Notes under the pieces: model-generated | Told to the model about the DNA's origin: nothing | Seen by the model: only the letters and a program-made list of their open reading frames with translations | Database searches by the model: none | Position numbers and translations under genes: made by a program | NCBI GenBank assembly: GCA_963733885.1 | Contig: CAVTES010000009.1 | Coordinates: 62,001 to 126,000, forward strand | Reading direction: 5' to 3' | Origin: JACVRW01 sp963733885 | GTDB taxonomy: Bacteria; Actinomycetota; Thermoleophilia; Solirubrobacterales; Thermoleophilaceae | Length of the DNA: 64,000 bases | Shown: piece by piece, positions 7,962 through 15,763 of the stretch | Numbering within the stretch: the first letter of the stretch is position 1 | Layout: every line of letters begins with the position of its first letter

Positions 7962-8942
7962 GTGACCAGCCGACGACTCATCGCCGCCGGCCTCCTGGCG
8001 TGCGCGCTCGTGGCGTCCGGCTGCGGGGGCGACGACGCCGAGGAGCAGGCCGACCGCCCGGCGCCCGAGGCGCGGCCGGACCAGTTCCCGAGCGCGAAGG
8101 GCAAGACCCTCGTCGAGCTCTACAACGAGCTGCCGGAGGGCGGGCCGGTGCTGGCGCCGTCGCTCGACCACTTCGTGGCCGGCACGAACCGTTACGCCTT
8201 CGGGCTCTTCACCGCCGCGCGGGCCCAGATCCCAGACGCCGCGGCGGCCGTGTACATCGCGCCCGCTGGGGGCGGGCCGGCGCGGGGGCCGTTCGTGGCG
8301 CGGTACGAGTCGCTCGAGGTGGACACGCAGTTCCGGAGCCAGTCTTCCGCTGCCGACGCCGACGCGGCGAAGACGCTGTATGTCACCGAACTGCCCCTGA
8401 ACCGGCCCGGCAAGTACGAGGTGCTCGGGATGGCGCGGCTCGACGGCCGGCTGGTGGCGGCCGCGTCGGCGCGGCCGGTGATCACGGTCAGAGTGAAGGA
8501 TTTCGTGCCGAGGGTGGGGCAACGGCCGCCGAGGATCCACACCCCGACCGAGGCCGACGTTGGCGGCGACCTGGAGCAGATCGACACGCGCGTGCCACCC
8601 TCGACCATGCACGAGTCGGATTTTGCCGACGTGCTCGGCGATGAGCCCGTGGTGCTCACCTTCGCGACACCGCGGTTGTGCCAGAGCCGCGTCTGCGGGC
8701 CGGTGGTGGACGTGGTCGAGCAGGTCAAGGCCGACTACGAGGACCAGGCCGAGTTCATCCACATGGAGGTCTACAACGACAACGAGATCCAGAAGGGCTA
8801 CCGGCCGCAGCTGGCGGCCTTCCGGCTGCCGACGGAGCCGTGGACCTTCACCTTCGACGCGAACGGGCGCGTGGCGGCGCGGCTCGAAGGGGCGTTCAGC
8901 GCCGAGGAGCTCGATGCGGCCGTGCAGAAGGCGGTGGGATAG
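7962..8942 (+). CDS. Thioredoxin-like lipoprotein
   Basis: A 326-residue exported lipoprotein. The signal peptide ends in the lipobox LVASGC (lipidated Cys at about 20), followed by an acidic linker. The middle part is a beta-rich domain without clear family. The C-terminal third looks like a thioredoxin fold: VVLTFATPRLCQSRVCGP, with a CxxxxC in place of the CxxC active site, then EVYNDNEIQKGY, the cis-Pro-type TEPWTFTFD and an AARLEGAFS end. It is probably anchored on the outer face of the membrane, with a redox or copper-chaperone-like role as inference. The next gene starts 12 nt downstream. Confidence 0.8.
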   Translation: MTSRRLIAAGLLACALVASGCGGDDAEEQADRPAPEARPDQFPSAKGKTLVELYNELPEGGPVLAPSLDHFVAGTNRYAFGLFTAARAQIPDAAAAVYIAPAGGGPARGPFVARYESLEVDTQFRSQSSAADADAAKTLYVTELPLNRPGKYEVLGMARLDGRLVAAASARPVITVRVKDFVPRVGQRPPRIHTPTEADVGGDLEQIDTRVPPSTMHESDFADVLGDEPVVLTFATPRLCQSRVCGPVVDVVEQVKADYEDQAEFIHMEVYNDNEIQKGYRPQLAAFRLPTEPWTFTFDANGRVAARLEGAFSAEELDAAVQKAVG

Positions 8943-8954
8943 GCGAGGCGCCTA

Positions 8955-10145
8955 GTGGTCGCCGCATTGTCCGGGTTGCTCTCGGTCACCCCGGCCGCCG
9001 GCGCCGCGGAGCTGCCGCTTGGCCCGCGAAGCTTGGACGAGCGCCGCAGCGTGGCTCAGGTGGCGCCCGGCGTCCAGTGGACCCGGATCGTGCGCGACGG
9101 CGGGCCGTGGAGGGTCAACGTGCTGACCGTGGCGGCCGGCGCGAGGGTGCTGGTGGAGCCGGCGGGAACCGTGGGAAAGCGGGCCCGGCCGAGCACGTTG
9201 TCGCGCCGCGTGCGGGCGGTGGCCGCCGTCAACGGCAGCTACTGCGACGCGGACGGGAACCCGATCGGTGCGCTGGCCTCGCGCGGGCGGCTGCTCAGCG
9301 AGCCGGTCGGCGGGCGCTCGGCCCTGCTCCTGGGAGCCGCGCCAGTCCGGATCGGGGCCCTGCGCTTCGAGGGCGCCGTGCGAATCGGCGACGAGACCCG
9401 CGTCCTCGACGGGATCAACCGGACCCCCGGAGAGATCCCCGTCTGCGGCGGGCGCGGAGGGGACCGCCCGACGGAGCGCCCCGACGCGGTCACAACCTGC
9501 ACCGACCCGAGCGAGCTCGTGCTCGTTACGCCGGACTGGGGAGCGCGGACGCCGCGTAGCCGAGGTTCCCTCGATGCCCTTGTCCGAGGCGGCGTCGTGG
9601 CGGCGCTCCGGCCGGGCGGCGGAACCGCGGTGCCGCGGGACGCGGCGGTCGTCACCGCTACAGGCGGCGCGCGAGCGCTGCTGCGGGACGCGGGGGTGGG
9701 GGCGGTGATGGAGCTGGACCAGAGCCTCCGGCTGGGGTCTTCTGTGCTGGCGGCGGCGTCGGTGAGGGAGATCGTCTCGGCCGGTCCCCGGCTGCTCGCC
9801 GCGGGCCGCGTGCGGATCAGGAGCTCGGCCGAGGGCTTCAACCCGCTGTCAGCTCCGTGGTTCCACGGCTACTTCGTGGCGTCGCGCCACCCCCGTACCA
9901 TGGCGGGCGTGCGGGGCGACGGCAGCCTCCTGCTCGTGACGGTCGACGGCCGCAGGCCGGGCTGGAGCGCGGGTGTGACGCTGTCCGAGGGCGCGCGGGT
10001 GATGCGCTCGCTGGGCGCCCGCGACGCGCTCAACCTCGACGGCGGGGGGTCGACCGCGATGGCTGTGCGCGGCCGAACCGTCAGCACCCCCTCCGACCCG
10101 AGCGGTGAGCGCCCGGTGACCAACGCGATCGTGGTGCTCGATTGA
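8955..10145 (+). CDS. Phosphodiester glycosidase family protein (NAGPA domain), exported
   Basis: A 396-residue protein with a short N-terminal hydrophobic segment ending AAGAAEL. It carries an NAGPA-type domain: VAAVNGSYCDADGNPIGAL near the start, WFHGYFVASRHPRTMAGV, and the hallmark ALNLDGGGSTAM. The family hydrolyses N-acetylglucosamine-1-phosphodiester linkages or acts on related phosphosugar polymers in the cell envelope. The start is a GTG 12 nt after the lipoprotein stop. The stop codon overlaps the TTG start of the following metallophosphoesterase, so the three genes look like one operon for envelope or exopolymer turnover. Confidence 0.85.
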   Translation: MVAALSGLLSVTPAAGAAELPLGPRSLDERRSVAQVAPGVQWTRIVRDGGPWRVNVLTVAAGARVLVEPAGTVGKRARPSTLSRRVRAVAAVNGSYCDADGNPIGALASRGRLLSEPVGGRSALLLGAAPVRIGALRFEGAVRIGDETRVLDGINRTPGEIPVCGGRGGDRPTERPDAVTTCTDPSELVLVTPDWGARTPRSRGSLDALVRGGVVAALRPGGGTAVPRDAAVVTATGGARALLRDAGVGAVMELDQSLRLGSSVLAAASVREIVSAGPRLLAAGRVRIRSSAEGFNPLSAPWFHGYFVASRHPRTMAGVRGDGSLLLVTVDGRRPGWSAGVTLSEGARVMRSLGARDALNLDGGGSTAMAVRGRTVSTPSDPSGERPVTNAIVVLD

Positions 10146-10939
10146 TCGCGGCGGCTCTGGCCGCCTCGTTCGCGCTGGCCACGATCCAGACTGAAGAGCC
10201 CGCGACGGTCTGGGCGGTGGGCGACGGGGCCGACGGAAGCGCGATCGCGCGGCGTCTGGCTCGCCGGATCGAGCGCAGCCGCCCGGACGCCTTCCTCTAT
10301 CTCGGAGACGTCTATCCGGGCGGAACCGCGGAGGACTACCGGCGCAACTGGCGCCCGGTCTACGGACGGCTCGACCCGATCACCTGGCCGACTCCCGGCA
10401 ACCACGAGTGGTGGGCGCGCGACCAGGGGTACTTCGCCTACTGGCGCCCTCACGGGCGGGCGAAGCCCTGGTACCGCTTCAGAGTCGGTGGCTGGGAGGT
10501 GATGAGCCTGAACTCGGAGGCGCCGCACACGCCCGGCTCGGCGCAGCTTCGGTGGCTCCGCAGGGTGCTGGACCTGGGCGAGGGCGATTGCCGCATCGCC
10601 TTCTGGCACCGGCCGCGGTTCAGCTCGGACAGCGTGCACGGCGACGCGCCGGACATCGCCCCGCTGTGGGACGCCCTGCGAGAACACGCCCGGCTGGTCC
10701 TGAACGGCCACGGCCACGTGATGGCGCGCTACCGCCGCCGCGACGGACTGACCCAGTACCTCGCCGGCACGGGCGGCCGTGTCCGCTACGGGGTCGGGCC
10801 GGACCCCGGGCTGGCATTCGCCCGCGGCGACCGGACCGGAGCGCTGCGCCTCGAGCTGAGCCCCGGCGAGGCCACCATCCAGTTCCGGGACGTGAACGGC
10901 GACCTGCTGGACCGAAGCCGGGCCACCTGCAGACCGTAA
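10142..10939 (+). CDS. Metallophosphoesterase, exported
   Basis: A 265-residue calcineurin-like phosphoesterase. Metal-binding motifs are in order: VGDGAD (a variant first site), YLGDVYPGG, TPGNHEWW, a conserved His in AFWHRPRF, and NGHGHVM. The spacing resembles purple acid phosphatase/alkaline phosphatase-type members. A short hydrophobic N-terminus suggests secretion. It starts at a TTG that overlaps the previous stop, implying translational coupling with the phosphodiester glycosidase. Its substrate is probably the phosphomonoester product of that enzyme or extracellular phosphate esters (inference). Confidence 0.82.
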   Translation: MIAAALAASFALATIQTEEPATVWAVGDGADGSAIARRLARRIERSRPDAFLYLGDVYPGGTAEDYRRNWRPVYGRLDPITWPTPGNHEWWARDQGYFAYWRPHGRAKPWYRFRVGGWEVMSLNSEAPHTPGSAQLRWLRRVLDLGEGDCRIAFWHRPRFSSDSVHGDAPDIAPLWDALREHARLVLNGHGHVMARYRRRDGLTQYLAGTGGRVRYGVGPDPGLAFARGDRTGALRLELSPGEATIQFRDVNGDLLDRSRATCRP

Positions 10940-10951
10940 CCGCCGCGTAAC
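10935..10951 (+). promoter_or_regulatory. Tandem CGTAAC box (OmpR-family type)
   Basis: CGTAAC at 10935-10940 and again at 10946-10951 gives an 11-bp direct repeat with a 5-bp spacer. The same arrangement recurs at 38897-38913. Direct repeats of one helical turn are typical of OmpR/PhoB-family regulators, including MtrA in actinobacteria. It precedes the exported GH5-like gene by about 125 bp and overlaps the end of the phosphoesterase gene. Confidence 0.45.
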
Positions 10952-11075
10952 ACCTGCGCGCATGCTGTCCCCAATCGGTCGCATCATGCGGCCGCCGGCC
11001 GCGAAGGCCCGATGACAAAGGACATCTCGGTCCTCTCGCGCGGCCGGATCCGGTCTTCCCGAGGAGGGGACTCGC

Positions 11076-12251
11076 GTGCGCGCGCTCCGTCGCGGCCAAC
11101 TTCCGCTTGCCGTACTCGTCTGGTCGGGAGCGGCATGCCTGTGGCTGACGCTCGGCGCGCCAAGCCTGGCCGCGCCGTCCTTTCCGTTTGAGGGCGGACG
11201 GCCGCCCTCAAACGGCGCGTTTGGGCGGCCGGAGGCCCCCAAACGCCTTCCCGAGGTCCACCGGCAGGGCAACGATCTGATCGCGGCGGGCGAGCGGTTT
11301 CGGGTCTGGGGCTTCAACTACGGCCTCCGCGACCGCTATCCGATCCTGAGGTACTTCGACCGCCCGACCGAGCGCCGGCTGCACAGGGTCGTCGCCGATA
11401 TGCGTGGAGCCCGGTTGCTGGGCGCCAACACGCTGAGGGTCTACCTCGAGATCAAGGCGTTCATGAAAGGACCGAGTCAGCCCACGCGGCGTGCGCTCGC
11501 TGCGCTCGCGGCGCTACTCGACAAGGCGGAGCAGCTCCACATGTACCTCGACCTCAGCGGCAACCTTGTGTGGCGAGCACCGCCGGCCTGGTACGACGCC
11601 CTACCGGAACAGGCTCGATGGGCCGTCCAGGCGCGATTCTGGCGGGCGGTCGCACGAACCGCACAAGGATCGCCCGCGGTGCTCGTCTACGAGCTCACAA
11701 GCGAGCCCGTGATCCACGATTCCGAGGACTGGTACGGCGGGGCACTGGACGGATACACATTCATTCAGCGGATCGTCAGGGAAACCTCTGGCCGTGATCC
11801 GTCAGAGCTCGCGCGGCGCTGGATTCGCCTGCTCACGGGATCGATCCGCGCACACGATCGTCGCCATCTCATCGGCCTCGGCCTGCTGCCCTTCGGAGGC
11901 CCATTCGGGCCCGCCAACGTCGCCGACCTCCTCGACGTGCTGCTTGTACACGAGTACCCAGAGGACGGGACGGAGAACGAAGCCATCTCCCTCGTTCGCG
12001 ATTTCGCCGCGCAAGGCAAGCCGGTGGTCCTCGGGGAGACCGCTCCTCTACTGGGGACGCCGGGTACCTGGCGCTCGTTCCTGACCGGCTCTCGCCGATT
12101 CCTCGACGGCTACCTGTTCTTCTATGACGGACGCACTCCGGGGGACGTCGGGGCCAGCGCAGCCGACGCCTGGTACGCAGCCGCGCTCGACCAGTTCCTC
12201 GGGCTTCGAGGCTCACTGTTGCCGATGGCGCCAGAGCGACCGCCGACATAG
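11076..12251 (+). CDS. Secreted GH5-like glycoside hydrolase
   Basis: A 391-residue secreted protein with a signal peptide (VLVWSGAACLWLTLGAPSLA). It has a TIM-barrel cellulase-like domain: FRVWGFNYG at strand one, LGANTLRVYL, the putative acid/base Glu in YELTSEPV and the nucleophile Glu in PVVLGETAP. Length and motif order fit the GH5/GH-A clan; the polysaccharide substrate is unknown. GAGGAGGGG precedes the GTG start. Unusually, the first 25 residues of the mature part are encoded by two tandem palindromes (11184-11246), which look like an inserted repeat unit kept in frame. Confidence 0.8.
   Translation: MRALRRGQLPLAVLVWSGAACLWLTLGAPSLAAPSFPFEGGRPPSNGAFGRPEAPKRLPEVHRQGNDLIAAGERFRVWGFNYGLRDRYPILRYFDRPTERRLHRVVADMRGARLLGANTLRVYLEIKAFMKGPSQPTRRALAALAALLDKAEQLHMYLDLSGNLVWRAPPAWYDALPEQARWAVQARFWRAVARTAQGSPAVLVYELTSEPVIHDSEDWYGGALDGYTFIQRIVRETSGRDPSELARRWIRLLTGSIRAHDRRHLIGLGLLPFGGPFGPANVADLLDVLLVHEYPEDGTENEAISLVRDFAAQGKPVVLGETAPLLGTPGTWRSFLTGSRRFLDGYLFFYDGRTPGDVGASAADAWYAAALDQFLGLRGSLLPMAPERPPT
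11184..11246. repeat. Two tandem palindromes inside the GH5 gene
   Basis: The first hairpin has a perfect 14-bp stem (CCGTTTGAGGGCGG, 11184-11197 with 11202-11215) and an ACGG loop. The second pairs GCGTTTGGG (11217-11225) with CCCAAACGC (11238-11246). The first encodes PFEGGRPPSNG on the plus strand and the same peptide on the minus strand. They interrupt the region just after the signal peptide without breaking the frame. Confidence 0.8.
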
Positions 12252-12284
12252 GCGCGTGCTGCGCCGACGACGATCAAGCGGGGC

Positions 12285-12314
12285 TTCAGACGGCGTCCGG
12301 GCAGGCCCTAGGAT
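12285..12314 (+). promoter_or_regulatory. Candidate tRNA promoter
   Basis: TTCAGA (12285-12290) and TAGGAT (12309-12314) are separated by 18 bp. They lie 75 bp upstream of the tRNA, just after the GH5 stop. TAGGAT fits the actinobacterial -10 consensus TANNNT well. Confidence 0.4.
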
Positions 12315-12388
12315 GGGTCGATAAGGAAGCACGTCGACCATCCGTCGACTATCGAGGGTGGGCGGAAGGGGGCGAACTTCCGCTCTAC

Positions 12389-12461
12389 GGGCCGGTAGCT
12401 CAGCGGTCAGAGCAGCGGACTCATAATCCGTCGGTCGGTGGTTCGAACCCACCCCGGCCCA
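12389..12461 (+). tRNA. tRNA with CAT anticodon (probably Ile2, else elongator Met)
   Basis: A 73-nt cloverleaf. The acceptor stem GGGCCGG pairs with CCGGCCC before discriminator A. The D-arm is GCTC/GAGC with an 8-nt loop. The anticodon arm is GCGGA-CTCATAA-TCCGT with anticodon CAT. The T-arm is GGTGG-TTCGAAC-CCACC. CCA is not encoded. The 8-nt D-loop is one base shorter than typical elongator tRNA-Met and matches lysidine-modified tRNA-Ile2 such as E. coli ileX, so Ile2 is favoured. The gene marks the left edge of the accessory region. Confidence 0.92.
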
Positions 12462-12805
12462 TCGCCCTCGGTCCCGCACCACAAGCGGGATTGAGTGGGA
12501 TCGTTAAGCACGTCGCGATCGCGGCTGGGCACCGAGTGGGCACCGAACGCCCCGCTGGCCGTCCGCCGGCAATGCCCGCTCTGCGGCGGACCACACCCGC
12601 TCGACCAACACCCGTCCCGCCGGTGACCGACCCGCAGCGGACCAAACTACGTACGGAGACTATGGCCGTCACCTCGCTCACCGACCTGATCCGCCACGGC
12701 GCCGGAGTTGCCCCAAGAGGCACCCCATCCCGCCCGATCGGCTGACTCTCGAGCCTGCCGCCTTGCCTTCGGCGACCCCTAGCGTGGGCCGGAAGGGGCC
12801 AAGCG
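12462..12805. other. Intergenic region after the tRNA, no gene seen
   Basis: About 340 bp between the tRNA and the next gene. It contains a short direct repeat (GGGCACCGA twice, about 12526-12548) and a TAGCGT hexamer near 12780. I find no convincing coding sequence. The position downstream of a tRNA is a common integration site, but no repeat of the tRNA 3' end was found here. Confidence 0.5.
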
Positions 12806-13747
12806 TTGAGCGTTCACGAGCAACAGGCCGCACCCACCCGCGAATCCAAGGCAGACACCCGGCAAACGCGTCGTAGCGATGTGGGGGAAATGCAGCGCGG
12901 AGCCAGTGGACGGAATGCAGTTTTGGCGCTCCAGCGCACAATTGGCAACGGGGCGACGACCGAGTTGTTGCGGGCACGGCAGCCCGCGTCGGGACTGCTG
13001 CAGCGCGAGCTGCGCGGCAAAGAGGGGGTGGTGTCCGGAAAGCGCAGTGCTCCCCTCGACGAGCAGAGGGGACGGCAGATCCTCGAGGAGTTCAGCCGCA
13101 ATGACCCTACTAGCATGCTGAACCACACCGTCTACGGCCTGGGGCTGGGGGGTATGCAGCCTGGTTCCAACATCTACGGCGTTTGGAGGCTCGAGGCTCA
13201 GGAGTGGGGATTGATCCGCGAAAACGCGACCGGCGAGGTGCACCTGATCAGGGGCGAGCCCACCGGCGTGGAGTGGGGTCCCTACATCAATGAGGGGGTG
13301 CCGATCGCCCACTCGCATCCATGGCATCCATGGCGGGCAATTGGCCAGCCGAGAGGGATCGGGGCGCTATTCACCAACAGGGAAGCAGGCCCTAAGGTGC
13401 TGCCGACGATCAGCGACTTTGTCTTTCCGGCGAGGCGGGGACAGAGGGAACACACCGTGTACACGCCGTACGTGATCGACGCGGCCAGCGGCGACGTGCG
13501 CAACCCTGGACCTGGCGACACTGACAGGCTCGTCTGGAAGCTCAGCGACATCCAGCTCAACGAGCGTGGCCCCGACCAGGACCACTGGGTGAGCGGCACC
13601 CTCAGCGCCACGAGCGGCGGGACGCAGGTCTGGACGCGTCACGTGTGGGCCCCGCTATGGGTCCGCCGCGGGGCTCAGCTCGAGGATAACTCGCATGGCG
13701 TCGACTACAGGTTCCTGGAGCCGGCTCGCGTCGCCTCAATGCTTTAG
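12806..13747 (+). CDS. Possible contractile-injection-system cargo with C-terminal JAB-like domain
   Basis: A 313-residue protein with a charged, low-complexity N-terminus followed by VLALQRTIGN (residues 39-48). This short Leu-Gln-Arg...Gly-Asn motif recurs at the N-termini of actinobacterial extracellular contractile injection system (eCIS) cargo and DUF4157 proteins. The C-terminal half has AHSHPW (H169, H171) and PTISDF (S203, D204), loosely resembling the metal-binding HxH...S..D of JAB/JAMM peptidases, though the spacing is longer than usual. The start is TTG with GGAAGGGG upstream. No eCIS structural genes are in the window. The assignment is tentative; a hypothetical toxin or effector is the safer description. 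Confidence 0.5.
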   Translation: MSVHEQQAAPTRESKADTRQTRRSDVGEMQRGASGRNAVLALQRTIGNGATTELLRARQPASGLLQRELRGKEGVVSGKRSAPLDEQRGRQILEEFSRNDPTSMLNHTVYGLGLGGMQPGSNIYGVWRLEAQEWGLIRENATGEVHLIRGEPTGVEWGPYINEGVPIAHSHPWHPWRAIGQPRGIGALFTNREAGPKVLPTISDFVFPARRGQREHTVYTPYVIDAASGDVRNPGPGDTDRLVWKLSDIQLNERGPDQDHWVSGTLSATSGGTQVWTRHVWAPLWVRRGAQLEDNSHGVDYRFLEPARVASML

Positions 13748-13826
13748 ATGGCTTCGGGGCCGTCGAGGCAATTTTTGGCCAGGGGTCGCTGGAGACCGCC
13801 GCGAGCCTCGCCGCGCAAAAACGTGA

Positions 13827-14136
13827 CCGAACCTGACGACCGACAACTCACCGAAGGGGCTCGAGCACTACCTGCTCGCCGGCCACATGCACATCGACGA
13901 GGCCAAGTTCGGCGAGGCCCTCGCCGCCCTCGTCGACGCACACCCCAAAGCCGACCTGATGCGCACCGCGTCGGAGCACGGCGGCGCCATCGCCACTCAA
14001 CCCGTCGGCGACCTCAAGCGAATCGGATGCCGTTGCAAAGGCACGAGCGGTGCGAGCCAGCATGGACGGGAAAGAGCCCGATCAGGATTTCGAACGCCGT
14101 CTCGCCTCAGCCAAAGCGGCACTCGGTCGCTCGTAA
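13827..14136 (+). pseudogene. Remnant of unknown gene (frame-broken)
   Basis: A coding-like stretch without a start reads GLEHYLLAGHMHIDEAKFGE and ALAALVDAHPKADLM in one frame. It then switches near 14020 to another frame reading ESDAVAKARAVRASMDG and ending LASAKAALGRS before TAA. Composition is protein-like, but I do not recognise the family. It looks like a truncated and frameshifted relic. Confidence 0.3.
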
Positions 14137-14183
14137 GGTAGCTGCAACCCCCCTCCCGCCTCTCAATGGGACTAACGCCATCC

Positions 14184-14221
14184 TGGACGCGAGCCTTCGA
14201 GCGGCAGAGACTGGACGGGCG
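14184..14221 (+). promoter_or_regulatory. SnoaL-family leaderless promoter, copy 1
   Basis: TGGACG (14184-14189), a 17-bp spacer, GAGACT (14207-14212), then 9 nt to the ATG. The spacer and flanks closely match copies at 28167 and 33802. No Shine-Dalgarno is present, so the transcript probably begins at the ATG. Confidence 0.6.
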
Positions 14222-14644
14222 ATGTCGCAGGAGAATGTGGACTTCCTCACCGGGCTCTTTGCAGCAGCGGACAGCCTCGACAAGGAAGCGCTGCTTGCGG
14301 CTCTCCCGACCCTGATCGAGCAAACCTGCGACCCGGACATCGAGTGGGTGGAAGATCCACAACGCGCCGACGGGCGCGTCTACCGAGGACACGAGGGGGT
14401 TCGCGAGTCCTGGGAGCGCTGGCTTGAGGACTTTGACGCCTGGGGATGGGAGGTCGAGCGCATCACCGACCACGGGGACCGGGTGCTGGTCGTCGTCGTC
14501 GAGCACGGACGCGGGACCGCTAGCCAAGCCGAGGTCACTGGCCGCAACTACATGGTCTGCACCTTCCGCGCGGGCAAGATCCTCCGCTACCAAGAGTTCT
14601 ACGACGAGGGACAAGCCCTCGAAGCCGCCGGGCTTTCGGAGTAG
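14222..14644 (+). CDS. SnoaL/NTF2-like family protein
   Basis: A 140-residue protein of the nuclear transport factor 2/SnoaL fold. It starts MSQENVDFLTGLF, has CDPDIEWVEDP (the conserved strand after helix one), VYRGHEGVRESWERW, then strands ending EALEAAGLSE-type (here QALEAAGLSE). Members are small alpha+beta-cone enzymes or binding proteins (polyketide cyclase, isomerase); no catalytic role can be assigned. The tail EAxGLxE and head MSQENV are shared with the other family members in this window. The next paralogue starts 3 nt downstream. Confidence 0.85.
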   Translation: MSQENVDFLTGLFAAADSLDKEALLAALPTLIEQTCDPDIEWVEDPQRADGRVYRGHEGVRESWERWLEDFDAWGWEVERITDHGDRVLVVVVEHGRGTASQAEVTGRNYMVCTFRAGKILRYQEFYDEGQALEAAGLSE

Positions 14645-14647
14645 GCG

Positions 14648-15061
14648 ATGTCACACGAGAACGTGGAGGTCGTGCGGCGGCTCATCGAACACTGGGAGCA
14701 AGGAGACTGGCGCTGGGGAAGGGACATCTTCGACGACCAGTGCGAGGCCGTTTTCAGCGCTTCCTGGTTTCCGGAAGCCGACCACTACCTCGTCGGGGCA
14801 GAGGCGCTCCGTGCTTGGACCGGCTTCACGGACGCCTTTGAGACCTTCGAGGTCCGGCTCAACAGGATCATCGATGCGGGCGATCAGGTCGTCGCGTTGA
14901 CTCACCTTCGGGCTCGGGGCCAAGCCAGCGGCGCGACTGTAGATGCGCTCACCGGGGGCATCTTCACACTGCGAGGCGGCAAGATCGTTCGCTATGTGCT
15001 GACCGACGCACGAGAAGCCCTCGAAGCCGTGAATGTCATGAAGAAGGGCCCCCCGCGCTGA
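14648..15061 (+). CDS. SnoaL/NTF2-like family protein
   Basis: A 137-residue paralogue starting MSHENVEVVRRLIEHW. It has the same fold elements (FDDQCEAVFSASWFP, then FEVRLNRIIDAGDQVVAL, FTLRGGKIVRYVL) and an end in EALEAVN. It is separated from the upstream copy by only GCG, with the junction TAGGCGATGTC. The same junction occurs between 28611 and 28615, implying that the two-gene unit was duplicated as a block. Function unknown. Confidence 0.82.
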   Translation: MSHENVEVVRRLIEHWEQGDWRWGRDIFDDQCEAVFSASWFPEADHYLVGAEALRAWTGFTDAFETFEVRLNRIIDAGDQVVALTHLRARGQASGATVDALTGGIFTLRGGKIVRYVLTDAREALEAVNVMKKGPPR

Positions 15062-15100
15062 AATCCAGCGTGGATAGGCACCCAACGCTAGGAGGCCCTA

Positions 15101-15570
15101 ATGCAGTATGTCGGGATTGACTGGGCGTATCGCCGGGCCCGGTGGTGCGCGATCTCAGACCACGGCGAGCTGATAGCCGAGGCGGCTATGCCGGCGGACG
15201 AGGACGGCCTGTTGCGCCTCGTCGGCCGTCTGGGCCCGGATGTCAGGGCCGCGTCGAGATGATGTCGGGCGCGGTCTGGGTGAGGGACCGCCTTGAGCAG
15301 GCCGGCTGGCGGGTCGAGGTGGCGGACGCGCGCAAGGTCAAGGCGCTCGCCCCGCTGGCTGCCAAGACCGACAAGGTCGACGCCCGCGTGCTCGCCACGC
15401 TTGCGTTCCGCGATTTGGTGCCCGCGGTGTGGATCCCTTCGCTGTCGGAGCGGGCCTTGAGGGAGCAGCTCAAGCGACGGGCGCACCTGATTCGCCTGCG
15501 CTCCTCGGCCAAGAACCGCTGCTTTAGGCGGATGCGGCCCTCTAGAGCCCCCGTTCAGACTGCTCCATGG
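15101..15570 (+). mobile_element. IS110-family transposase remnant
   Basis: The first 53 codons read MQYVGIDWAYRRARW, the DEDD N-terminus of IS110 transposases, after a good Shine-Dalgarno (AGGAGG). A one-base loss near 15250 puts the rest in another frame: EMMSGAVWVRDRLEQAGW, TDKVDARVLATLAFRDLVP and LREQLKRRAHLIRL. Similarity stops at about 15530, before the C-terminal transposase_20 domain. The element is therefore truncated and frameshifted and cannot move by itself. IS110 elements lack terminal inverted repeats, so the ends cannot be fixed. Confidence 0.8.
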
Positions 15571-15585
15571 CCCAGGCGCATTCTC

Positions 15586-15747
15586 ATGAATGCCGTCCCG
15601 GCGCGGCGCGTGACGGACTTCGAGACCAAGCAGCACAAGGCCGACGCGAACGGCGAGCTGCTCTACAACCTCCAGGTGGTCGCGCTGGACGACTGGGGCG
15701 CCGAGGTGATCCAGCTCAAGGTGGCGGGCGATCCGAAGGTGCCGTAG
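15586..15747 (+). CDS. SCO3933-like integrative-element protein (fragment)
   Basis: A 53-residue reading frame with PARRVTDFETKQHKADANGE and LYNLQVVALDDWGAEVIQLK. This matches the small SCO3933-type regulatory proteins found next to repSA and spdB in actinomycete integrative and conjugative elements (AICEs). The usual protein is longer, so this is probably an N-terminally altered fragment fused to IS110 debris. Together with the nearby tRNA fragment it suggests that an integrative element once occupied this area. Confidence 0.5.
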   Translation: MNAVPARRVTDFETKQHKADANGELLYNLQVVALDDWGAEVIQLKVAGDPKVP

Positions 15748-15763
15748 ACGGCGGAGGTCGCGG

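Noticed and set aside
10940..11075. Possible riboswitch (c-di-AMP or similar) upstream of GH5 gene
   Set aside because: I could not match conserved blocks of a known riboswitch; only the CGTAAC box is supported.
9869..11317. A 482-codon minus-strand frame
   Set aside because: It is antisense to the phosphodiester glycosidase, phosphoesterase and GH5 genes, without family similarity.
13748..14141. A 298-codon frame reading from 13748 into the SnoaL gene
   Set aside because: The portion before 14222 is Arg/Pro-rich and not protein-like; the SnoaL start at 14222 has its own promoter and homology.
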